Shown: positions 9,207-16,950 of the stretch, piece after piece
Layout: every line of letters starts with the position of its first letter
Numbering within the stretch: position 1 is the first letter of the stretch
Virus record (IMG/VR): IMGVR_UViG_3300013138_000011
Coordinates: 1-45,160 of that record
DNA from: a virus
Strand: one strand, 5' to 3'
DNA length: 45,160 nucleotides
The notes under the pieces: model-generated
What the model was told of the DNA's origin: nothing
Database searches by the model: none
Seen by the model: the letters and a program-made list of their open reading frames with translations, nothing else
Position numbers and translations under genes: made by a program

Positions 9207-10510
9207 GCAAATTCAACCTTTTTAATAGATCTTAGTAATTGAGGATAATCAAAAAATATTATATTCATTCCATTAAAATCTGTTGGATAACCCCATGCCA
9301 ATTTTGCAACAGGATTTACACGATATGACATATTTTCGTATGTTAGAGGATGTTCAGCTCTTGCAACACTATTCCTTTGTGAATGGGATTTTTCGTCTAT
9401 TATGTTTGTTAATTTTTGAATTTCTTCAAATCCATGAGATTCCTCAATTATAAATTCTACATTTCCAGGATCTGACCCCATAGCCGCACATAAATCTTCT
9501 AATTCTTGGCATACTTCGCCATCTTCGTCGCTTGTTTGATCTATAAACTCTGCAGCATTTTGAGTTTCTTCTAAGTTTTCAACAAGTTCAATAACTGATT
9601 GTTTAATATCTTCTATCGATTTTGGTTTTAAAATGTCCGAAATAGATTCATTTACACCAAAAAACTTTTTAATAAAATCATCTGGAACTATAAATAGAGC
9701 AAACCCATCCGAATTTCCTAAGTAAGAATATTCTTTCCCTTCATAAATCCATTTAAATGCATCATTATCCCCCATATGTTTCCATAATGGGTTATCTCCA
9801 TTTACACCATTTTTAATATTCATATCGTTAAAGAATCGTCGAAGACTATCTAAATCTCCAAAATTGGCCCAATTAAATTGCAATGCCTTTAATGGTTTTT
9901 TTGTTTTAATATTTTTCGTTGATTGAATAATAGTTTCCTTAGCTTCTTTTGTTATATCAATTGTTTGATAATCACGAGGTAATGATCTAGATTGAAGATA
10001 GTCTGCCCCTTGTGTGGCATATTTAGACCATTTAGTATTTTTAACATAAAGATCTTTTTCAAAATAAAAGTCCTTAAAGTATTCATCTAAATAAGGATAT
10101 GTTAAAAATTCTGTTTGTAGTACATTGAAATTATATTTCTGTTTAAAATGCGACATAATAGATTGAGGATCTTTGGGCTTTAAAACATCTTTAAGACTTT
10201 CTTTAAGAATATCGGACATTCCTTCATCTAATCCTATTTCTTTATGAACAAATTTTGCACCTAATTCTGTTTTCAAAGAAGGTTTATAATGATAATCAGG
10301 ATTCTCTTGTTGAATATACTTCATGAGTCTTGAACCAAACCCCTGTCTACGGAATGCTGGACGAACAAAAATGTCGCTTATTGTTAGCTCATCATCATAT
10401 AAAACATATTGAGCTACACCGACAATTTCTCCATCTACAAAAATTCCAGCCTCACAATTTATTTGGCCTGAATACGCATTTAAAACCTCATTTGAATAAG
10501 TTATCTTCAT
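9185..10510 (-). CDS. GNAT acetyltransferase fused to two DILKPK modules
   Basis: 441 residues in three parts. Residues 1-90 form a GNAT N-acetyltransferase domain: the core strand ISDIFVRPAFRRQGFGSRLM contains the acetyl-CoA loop R-R-Q-G-F-G-S. At 94-113 a first junction (LDE-GMSDILKE-SLKDVLKPKD) contains two xE-[GS] sites, and at 286-302 a second (VNE-SISDILKPKS). Each junction precedes a separate domain of unknown function. If a prohead-type protease cuts here, it would release a free acetyltransferase and two further proteins. The substrate is unknown. A 38-codon gene overlaps the start (ATGA). Confidence 0.8.
   Translation of the reverse strand: MKITYSNEVLNAYSGQINCEAGIFVDGEIVGVAQYVLYDDELTISDIFVRPAFRRQGFGSRLMKYIQQENPDYHYKPSLKTELGAKFVHKEIGLDEGMSDILKESLKDVLKPKDPQSIMSHFKQKYNFNVLQTEFLTYPYLDEYFKDFYFEKDLYVKNTKWSKYATQGADYLQSRSLPRDYQTIDITKEAKETIIQSTKNIKTKKPLKALQFNWANFGDLDSLRRFFNDMNIKNGVNGDNPLWKHMGDNDAFKWIYEGKEYSYLGNSDGFALFIVPDDFIKKFFGVNESISDILKPKSIEDIKQSVIELVENLEETQNAAEFIDQTSDEDGEVCQELEDLCAAMGSDPGNVEFIIEESHGFEEIQKLTNIIDEKSHSQRNSVARAEHPLTYENMSYRVNPVAKLAWGYPTDFNGMNIIFFDYPQLLRSIKKVEFAWEKYQI
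9605..9649 (-). repeat. Internal DILKPKS module (residues 288-302)
   Basis: VNE-SISDILKPKSIEDI within the GNAT fusion, close to the consensus seen at protein N-termini elsewhere in the window. It separates the second and third domains. Confidence 0.7.
10172..10225 (-). repeat. Internal DVLKPKD module after the GNAT domain (residues 96-113)
   Basis: LDE-GMSDILKE-SLKDVLKPKD looks like two overlapping copies of the junction. It lies right after the GNAT fold ends. Confidence 0.65.
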
Positions 10511-10623
10511 GCTTTAAAATTATGTCCTAACCATAATGCTTTTTTGATCAATTGAATCTCTTCCCACGGAGTTTCATCTAATGGATAATTTTGTTTTTCA
10601 AATTCATCTAACATTCTATCCAT
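10507..10623 (-). CDS. Very small protein (38 aa) before the GNAT gene
   Basis: ATG at 10623; the product begins MDRMLDEFEKQNYPLDETPW and ends KALWLGHNFKA. The stop overlaps the next ATG as ATGA, the arrangement typical of coupled phage genes, and the sequence is protein-like rather than low complexity. The frame stays open upstream to the stop of the previous gene (residues include YIPWGQNTEL), so a non-ATG start further up is possible. No family recognised. Confidence 0.5.
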   Translation of the reverse strand: MDRMLDEFEKQNYPLDETPWEEIQLIKKALWLGHNFKA

Positions 10624-10663
10624 CAATTCCGTGTTTTGCCCCCATGGGATATAGTGTTTTATT

Positions 10664-11434
10664 TTATTTACTTATTAAAACATTGGTTGATGTGGCTGCT
10701 TGTTTTGCTTGTTCTACTAAACCTACATTCACTCCAGGTGTTGCAGGCATCTTTGCATCTATAGCAGTGGCCATTGTTGAAAGTAGTGGAAATAAAACTT
10801 CTGCTAAAACCGCATGACTGTAAGGACCTGGCCCTACTTTTGTTGTTTGATTTCCCGCAACTTTTACTTCATCTGCTACAACTTCAACCTTAGCTGCCGC
10901 TGAAATATTTATTTCATTTTTTGTAACTATGCGTAATTTATCTCCTTCAAGTTGTATTAACGAATCCTGATTTGCGTGTTGAATTGTAATCATTGAATCA
11001 GGAGAAATTTGTATGAAAGATTCGCGATAATAAATTTGAAACCCACTATTTCTCTGATAAATCATAGTCAATTCTTCATCCGGATCATAAAGTATTACAT
11101 GAGTTCCATCATAATCATCTTTAATTCTTTCTATTAATTGTGTATCAATGTTTTGTATAGTTGTATACTCAGGTGCATAAATGTCACCGTTGTTAAATTG
11201 AACACGAACTATTTGTCCTATTTTAGGAACAGAAAGAGATCCCGCACCATCACCTGCAAAAATAGTAGAGTTAACAGGAACTGCCCATGGTAAATCTTTA
11301 GAATCTATTTCATCCAATAGGCTAAATGGTCTTACTTGACATCTTCCTGAAAATAATGGATCAGAATTATTAACTACAACAGCAATCCAGTCATTATCTC
11401 TTAAGTTTTTTATTAAAAAATCAGGTGTTTTCAT
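10664..11434 (-). CDS. Baseplate hub spike protein, gp5 OB-fold type
   Basis: 256 residues. The N-terminal half has the gp5-type OB-fold signature: SGRCQVRPFSLLDEI, then DLPWAVPVNSTIFAGDGAG, then KIGQIVRVQFNNGDIYAPEY. A short beta-helix-like tail follows (repeated I-x-I and V-x-V strands) and then a C-terminal alanine-rich segment. There is no lysozyme domain, unlike T4 gp5. It should sit at the tip of the tail tube on the gp27-like hub. It overlaps the 830-residue gene by 4 bp. Confidence 0.85.
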   Translation of the reverse strand: MKTPDFLIKNLRDNDWIAVVVNNSDPLFSGRCQVRPFSLLDEIDSKDLPWAVPVNSTIFAGDGAGSLSVPKIGQIVRVQFNNGDIYAPEYTTIQNIDTQLIERIKDDYDGTHVILYDPDEELTMIYQRNSGFQIYYRESFIQISPDSMITIQHANQDSLIQLEGDKLRIVTKNEINISAAAKVEVVADEVKVAGNQTTKVGPGPYSHAVLAEVLFPLLSTMATAIDAKMPATPGVNVGLVEQAKQAATSTNVLISK

Positions 11435-13923
11435 GCATTATCAATTTTGTTTCTAGTTGCTTGACTAGGATTTGGTTGATTTAATTTTTCTTTTACTGCA
11501 TCTCCATCAGTTGCTTCTGAAAGTATATCGGTTTTCATCATATTTCCCCCAACATAATCTCCGTCGGTTGCTTCTGAAGAAGGACCAATCTTCTTACCTG
11601 CAAGTGTATCATTTGTTGCCTCAGATAATATTTTAGTTTTTTGCATATCTCCAACTACTTTATCTGCATGATGTCTATCTCGTGTTGCTTCTGATAATTG
11701 ATCTGTAGTTTGCATATCTCCTTTTATCATGTCATTAGTAGCTTCCGAAAGAATATCTGATTTTTGCAATCCTCCTTTAACAAAATCTTTATCTGTTGCT
11801 TCTGATATTATTAGAGTTTTTGATAAGTCTCCACTAATTAAATCACCATCAGTTGATTCAGAAATAATAGATGTTTTTAGTTGATTACCTTTTAGTTCAG
11901 CTTTCATTGTTGCCTGTGAAATAATAGGAGTTTTATAAAGATCTCCTTTAACCGAATCTCCATCTGTTGATTCTGAAATTTCAGATGTATATTGTTGATC
12001 TCCTTTAATAGGATCTTCATCAGTTGATTCAGATATAATATCTGTATTTGGCCCCTTATCATTTAAGTTAGCACCTGTAGCTGTAGAAAGTACCCCTGTT
12101 TGTTGTAGGGTTTCATCTTCAAGATTTCTTCCAGCAGTAGCGGAACTTGGAGTTCCTTCCATAACATATCCTGTATTTTCAAGATCTCTATCAGTAGCCC
12201 AAGAATAATCATTGACTGCTGGTTCAATCGCTCTCTCAACGATATTTTTATATTCTCCACGTCCTTCTACTCTTACAGGAATATTCATTTCTTGTGGTCC
12301 TCTTAAATCAGTTGCATATGATAAATCTTTAACAGCTTCCCATTGCCCTTGATTGGATAGTATCTGATTAGCTGCTCTAATAAACTCTAATTGATCTTCA
12401 TCAGTTGATTCTGATTGAGAAACACCAATTAGAAATTGCTTAAATGTATTATCTATTTTTTTATCTAATTGAGAAGAAGGAGCATTAGTTCCAGATTGAG
12501 CTTCTACAATAGCTCTTCTAATTAAACCAAAAACTTGATTAAAATCTTTTGATTCAATAGCTGCAACAGCTTGATTAAATGAAAATCCAAGACCAGGAAT
12601 TTTCATCATTTTGCCTTTATTATCTGCAGATGTTACAAAATTAACGGCAAATGACTTTCCAAATGTTATTGCATTTCCAACCCATGTTGCTGGATCCATT
12701 GGATCAGGATCAGTAGTTTCTTCTCCTCTTTGAGATTGAACTAAATAAGCACCAGGCCCCATTCTTTCTCCAAAAAAGGTTTGTTTATTTGTTTGTTGAT
12801 AATACGGAGTACCTGAAACGTGATCATCTTGAAAATAAGTATCTCCTTGGGCTTTTTGGTCCATATCGGCATATCGTAAATCACCGCTTCTTGATGATGC
12901 ATAATCTTCCTCTCTTGGAATTTCAACACCTCCAACGGTATCAGTAGCATTTGTTACTCTACCATTCATGTCTTTTGTTAATCCCTTTTCTTTAGAACGT
13001 TCAAGACCATTTAATCTATAATCATCTAAAATAAAATGAGTGAATATTGGATAAGTCAGAACTTCATTTACGTTTCCTACTTTTATTTTAAATTCTACGT
13101 TAACTTGATTCATTCCGCCTTCACCAGCAGCTGATAATAAATCTCTGTATGAAAAGTTAAATGAATTTATGTCAAATTCACACATTTGACATTCAATTAA
13201 ATATGTTGGTAATATTCCATTTAAAACTTGCAAATAAACGGGCTCATCAGATTTAGGACTTACCATTGATTGATGAAAAGTTCTAAATTCAGTAATATAA
13301 ATTTGAACATCAAAAAATCTCATTAAATCAGGTAACACCCATCTTTGATATGTGTCATCCCATACTATTTTTCTATATAGGTTTAATAAATAACTAACTC
13401 TTTGATCAATACCTTCTAACATTCTAAATGTTAATCTAACATCTTTTCCAACTCTTTGTCCTCTTTCAGGAACGACTCTAAGTAAATCTGATAATCCTTC
13501 TACAACTTGAAAATACCATTGAAAATTATCTTGAAGATCGTTCCATAACGTAATAAATTCCTTAAGCATTTCTGCTCTGGTAAATTCGTTACCATCTCTT
13601 AAATAATCAATTGAGGAATAAACATCTCGATTAAATTCAACAACATTTCTTCCACTATCCCCTGATCTTTGTTGCGCATCCACCTGATCAGGCATAAATA
13701 ATGGCATTGGCATTCTGTCATAATCTGTGTTGGTAAGAAGAACTCCATTAAAATGTCTAGACTTTTGACCAAACAATACGCGAAATGTTGCATATGTTGG
13801 TTCATCATATCTTTTGTCGAGGTAATTTATTCTCTGATCGATGGTTCCATATGTTGTATCTACAGGACCTACGACATTGTTAACTCCTCTAAAAAACTTA
13901 TATTGATTTGGTGTATTCGCCAT
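11431..13923 (-). CDS. Baseplate/tail structural protein with C-terminal SEAT repeats
   Basis: 830 residues. The first about 330 form a folded domain with a tube-protein-like pattern (VQIYITEFRTFH, then LIECQMCEFDINSFNF, then VEFKIKVGNV), which could be a gp48/gp54-like junction or initiator fold. A low-complexity middle follows. Residues from about 625 to the end are about eleven imperfect copies of a 17 to 23-residue unit with consensus [IL]-[IL]-S-E-[AS]-T-[DN]-G-D, then G-D-[LM]-x-K-T. It lies between the hub and spike genes, so baseplate is likely. The role of the repeats is unknown. Confidence 0.75.
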   Translation of the reverse strand: MANTPNQYKFFRGVNNVVGPVDTTYGTIDQRINYLDKRYDEPTYATFRVLFGQKSRHFNGVLLTNTDYDRMPMPLFMPDQVDAQQRSGDSGRNVVEFNRDVYSSIDYLRDGNEFTRAEMLKEFITLWNDLQDNFQWYFQVVEGLSDLLRVVPERGQRVGKDVRLTFRMLEGIDQRVSYLLNLYRKIVWDDTYQRWVLPDLMRFFDVQIYITEFRTFHQSMVSPKSDEPVYLQVLNGILPTYLIECQMCEFDINSFNFSYRDLLSAAGEGGMNQVNVEFKIKVGNVNEVLTYPIFTHFILDDYRLNGLERSKEKGLTKDMNGRVTNATDTVGGVEIPREEDYASSRSGDLRYADMDQKAQGDTYFQDDHVSGTPYYQQTNKQTFFGERMGPGAYLVQSQRGEETTDPDPMDPATWVGNAITFGKSFAVNFVTSADNKGKMMKIPGLGFSFNQAVAAIESKDFNQVFGLIRRAIVEAQSGTNAPSSQLDKKIDNTFKQFLIGVSQSESTDEDQLEFIRAANQILSNQGQWEAVKDLSYATDLRGPQEMNIPVRVEGRGEYKNIVERAIEPAVNDYSWATDRDLENTGYVMEGTPSSATAGRNLEDETLQQTGVLSTATGANLNDKGPNTDIISESTDEDPIKGDQQYTSEISESTDGDSVKGDLYKTPIISQATMKAELKGNQLKTSIISESTDGDLISGDLSKTLIISEATDKDFVKGGLQKSDILSEATNDMIKGDMQTTDQLSEATRDRHHADKVVGDMQKTKILSEATNDTLAGKKIGPSSEATDGDYVGGNMMKTDILSEATDGDAVKEKLNQPNPSQATRNKIDNA
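11440..12045 (-). repeat. Tandem repeat array encoding about 11 SE[AS]TDGD units
   Basis: Units are mostly about 60 bp, varying from about 51 to 69 bp in multiples of 3. Each carries a GCTTCTGA or GATTCAGA core (plus-strand reading) that encodes S-E-[AS]. Variable unit lengths and synonymous differences suggest protein-level selection rather than a recent DNA expansion. Confidence 0.85.
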
Positions 13924-13937
13924 GTTATTATTTTATT

Positions 13938-15551
13938 TTAAACTTGAACATTACTTGCTTGAACAGGAATAGGATCTGTAGGTATTGGTGTAGGCCATTC
14001 TCTTCTTGTTAGAATGAATGATTGCGAAAAATTTGAAATCATCGATCCAACAGATTCTTTTGTCCATGACAATGAAAATCCTTTTACCATATACCAACCA
14101 CTATAAAAATCATTTTTACGATCTCTTCCTTGCGCTTCTGGATTAACCAATTGATTTTCAATTGGGTCCATTCCAATTATTGCTATAGGTATTTTGTCTC
14201 CTCTAATTATGTTCATGTTAGCTCCTTGAACATTTATTTCGACATTTAATTTTTCTAATTCGGCTAAATTTATAGCATTATGTATTTGCGCTCTCAAATA
14301 GTTTGGATGATGGTTTCCTGTCCACTTAAGATTATCTTCGTTAGTATTGGCTGCTGTATATTGTATTCCCATCCAAGGGGCTCTTTGATATAAATTTGTA
14401 TAATCATAATTTGCTTTGGCTAATTCTCCTTCATTAATAGAAGGATCGTATTTAGCACGTCCTCTTAACAAAATATGACTATTTAGTTTCTCCTGATCAT
14501 AAGATGGAGATATTTTAAAATTCCAATATTTAGTACTCTTTGGATCTTTGTAAAGAGAATTCATATGTTCAAAAAATGAAGCATTCATAGATGCTCCATA
14601 TGTAAATGTCGTTGCAGAAGATTTGTTTACTGGTTTCCATTCAGTAATATAAAATGATGTAGTTCTATATCCGACATAGTTTGAAAATACTTTAGGCATT
14701 GTATTTGCTTTGTCTTGGGCTGTATCAGCACCCCAAGTCCATTGAGCATCAACGTTGTCTAATGAAATACCCTCATCTACATCATCTTCGGCACTCAATA
14801 ATTGTTTTTGAATGTTTACAAAATTTAAATTATAATAAATGTCAATCCAAGAATCATAAAAGGAATTTTCATTTTTCCAAGATCGAGATGTTAAATGATT
14901 AACAAAATCTTCTGGCGAATCTACAGAAAACCATATTTGAGAATCATCTGTGTCTTCGTCGTTTGTGTTAAATCCTAATGATAATTCTTTGGCAACACTT
15001 TTCATAACTTGTAAAGCAGTTCCTTTATAGGCTTCAGATCCGATATAACTTCTTAATCCTGGGACAAATAATTCTCCAAAAAATGTTACACTTACCGGTC
15101 TGGTTCCTGAGGCTACCCTGCGTCCTGGGGTGACTCCAGTGATGACGTAATCGTTTCTTATAATATTCAATGCATCCGACTTACTTCTTATCGCAATAGA
15201 AATAACATCTCCATCTTTTGGCATTTCTTTATCCATAAATTTGTCACTTATGAATGTTACTTGTAATGTAATTGTTGGAAGAAAATTTCGACAATCAATG
15301 TTCATAAAATCTAATTCCTGATGAGAGATAAAATAATTATTTATCTTTATCAATGGATATTCCATTGAGGCAATATCTTCCATCTTCTTTGAATCACTAT
15401 CTGTGCTCTTAGGAAGCGATAATTCATCCAATACAATTGAAGGCTTAAATATGTTATAAATGCGATATTTAATCCCCTTTTGAGAATTAGATGGATTAGC
15501 TGTTAAGCTTTCCTTTGATGGTGGAGTATATATGTAAGTAGGTGTTGGCAT
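13938..15551 (-). CDS. Baseplate hub protein, gp27/gpD-like
   Basis: 537 residues. Strings of beta strands typical of the late-control gpD/gp27 hub family are visible: an early strand set around ITLQVTFISDKF, a KDGDVISIAIRSKSDALNIIRNDYVITGVT segment, then the GTALQVMKSVAKELSLGF helix seen in these proteins. A later strand set ends at FYSGWYMVKGFSLSWTK. It should form the hub on which the adjacent OB-fold spike sits. Its stop is just upstream of the 830-residue gene, and its ATG overlaps the stop of the upstream neighbour by 1 bp. Length is normal for a hub with an insert. Confidence 0.8.
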   Translation of the reverse strand: MPTPTYIYTPPSKESLTANPSNSQKGIKYRIYNIFKPSIVLDELSLPKSTDSDSKKMEDIASMEYPLIKINNYFISHQELDFMNIDCRNFLPTITLQVTFISDKFMDKEMPKDGDVISIAIRSKSDALNIIRNDYVITGVTPGRRVASGTRPVSVTFFGELFVPGLRSYIGSEAYKGTALQVMKSVAKELSLGFNTNDEDTDDSQIWFSVDSPEDFVNHLTSRSWKNENSFYDSWIDIYYNLNFVNIQKQLLSAEDDVDEGISLDNVDAQWTWGADTAQDKANTMPKVFSNYVGYRTTSFYITEWKPVNKSSATTFTYGASMNASFFEHMNSLYKDPKSTKYWNFKISPSYDQEKLNSHILLRGRAKYDPSINEGELAKANYDYTNLYQRAPWMGIQYTAANTNEDNLKWTGNHHPNYLRAQIHNAINLAELEKLNVEINVQGANMNIIRGDKIPIAIIGMDPIENQLVNPEAQGRDRKNDFYSGWYMVKGFSLSWTKESVGSMISNFSQSFILTRREWPTPIPTDPIPVQASNVQV

Positions 15552-16315
15552 TACGAAATATGATCTTTAATATAACTTCTAATTTCTTTAACTGTTTGAA
15601 CAGTTCTATTATGATAGAAAACTCCTGAAATTTTATCATCTGCATGAGATGTATCTAAAAAAGATATTTGTGGAAATTTATGATGGTGGCTCTGTGATAA
15701 AAGGAACTTTCCGGTTTTTCCTTTGTTTGTAACAGTAAAAAATACTCTTGCATCCGCCCACCCTTCTCCTATATCGAGTTGATATTCTTGATCAGGAAAC
15801 AAATCATAAAAAATCTTTACAAAATCTGGATATGTTTTTTCAAATTGCATTTTATTCCAAATTCTACGATGTCCAGGTATTAGGTCCTTTATTTCTTCTT
15901 TCGATTTTGGTTTGAAAATATCTTGAGTACTTTCAACTAACCCTTCGTGTTCCATACCTAAATAATGTTTTAAATCTTCGAGATCTTCTAAGTGATAATC
16001 AGATCCTCCATTATCAAAAACAATATAAACATCATTTTCTTCAGCAATAAAACCTAGAGTAAACTCTCCAATTTCCCCTGTATGATAAATAGATTCCTCT
16101 TTTGTCATTGGTGATGTTGTTTCAAATTGAAAGCCAAACATACCAGACATAAAACCCAAATCTGATATAATATCATATTTACCAGAAGAACGAACTAATT
16201 CATAACAGTCTTCTACAAATTTCATTTTGTCTTGTGGAATTGCTCTCGATATTTCGTCTTCTGTCTTAGGTTTTAAAACATCACTTAAGGCTTCATTTAT
16301 TGTTTTAGCTTTCAT
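15551..16315 (-). CDS. Two-module protein (leader MKAKTINE)
   Basis: 254 residues. The leader MKAKTINE meets ALSDVLKPKTEDEI at residues 9-22, and a second junction GLVE-STQDIFKPKSKEEI lies at 125-142. Two small domains of about 110 residues each would result if both were cut. The first has IYHTGEIGEFTLGFI, the second a VFFTVTNKGKTGKFLL strand pair; neither fold is recognised. Both neighbours are baseplate genes with 1 bp overlaps, so it is expressed with the virion block. Confidence 0.8.
   Translation of the reverse strand: MKAKTINEALSDVLKPKTEDEISRAIPQDKMKFVEDCYELVRSSGKYDIISDLGFMSGMFGFQFETTSPMTKEESIYHTGEIGEFTLGFIAEENDVYIVFDNGGSDYHLEDLEDLKHYLGMEHEGLVESTQDIFKPKSKEEIKDLIPGHRRIWNKMQFEKTYPDFVKIFYDLFPDQEYQLDIGEGWADARVFFTVTNKGKTGKFLLSQSHHHKFPQISFLDTSHADDKISGVFYHNRTVQTVKEIRSYIKDHIS
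15890..15934 (-). repeat. Internal DIFKPKS module (residues 128-142)
   Basis: LVE-STQDIFKPKSKEEI, the internal copy of the junction in the 254-residue protein. Confidence 0.7.
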
Positions 16316-16911
16316 TATACTTTACGTGATTTTATAACTTTAGTTAAAAATTCGCTTGAACTCATTCCATTTTTTAAACATGCACTCTCTCCAATTCCTT
16401 CGCCAAAATAAACTCTACCATTTCTTTCAACTATTTGTGATACACCTTCTTGTGCAATATTAGGCGGAAGGGCACCTTCTTGAATAGTTTTACTTAAGTT
16501 TCTTTTACTGAATTTAGCTTCGTCGGCATCTTTCTTAGGAATTTTTGTAGGATCGATGTATTTATAAGCATCTCTAAGTTTCTTAGACGGATCATCTACA
16601 GAGCTTCCTTGTGTTCTTACATTCTTCTTAGCACTTTCAAGGTTTGGAATTAAAATCACATCTCCTTCTTGAATAGAGAATGGGTTTGAGATTCCATTAT
16701 ACTTCAATATGAATTCGGCATAAAGAGTGTTATTATAAACAGCCTGAGAAATTAAATCAGGGCGCATTATATAATCTCTTGATACTTTAAACGCGTTGAA
16801 TGAAGTATAATTATTAGAGCTAAAATCGAACATCGATTTAGTAAGATCTCTAACTATTGTACCATCATCCCTTTTAAATAGGGGTTTTTTATCTAAGGAG
16901 TTTAGGAACAT
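16315..16911 (-). CDS. Baseplate wedge protein, gp53-like with LysM-type fold
   Basis: 198 residues. The N-terminal half has ISQAVYNNTLYAEFILKYNG, then NPFSIQEGDVILIPN, the LysM-like pattern used by the T4 gp53 wedge protein (P-x-L-I at the start, then hydrophobic strand, N-G-I, then G-D-x-I-x-I-P). The C-terminal half is charged and ends GESACLKNGMSSSEFLTKV. It would connect wedges around the hub. Between hub and tube-junction genes the context fits well. Confidence 0.75.
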   Translation of the reverse strand: MFLNSLDKKPLFKRDDGTIVRDLTKSMFDFSSNNYTSFNAFKVSRDYIMRPDLISQAVYNNTLYAEFILKYNGISNPFSIQEGDVILIPNLESAKKNVRTQGSSVDDPSKKLRDAYKYIDPTKIPKKDADEAKFSKRNLSKTIQEGALPPNIAQEGVSQIVERNGRVYFGEGIGESACLKNGMSSSEFLTKVIKSRKV

Positions 16912-16950
16912 CGTGAGTTTTTATTTTAGCTAATAAATCTTTTATTTCTA

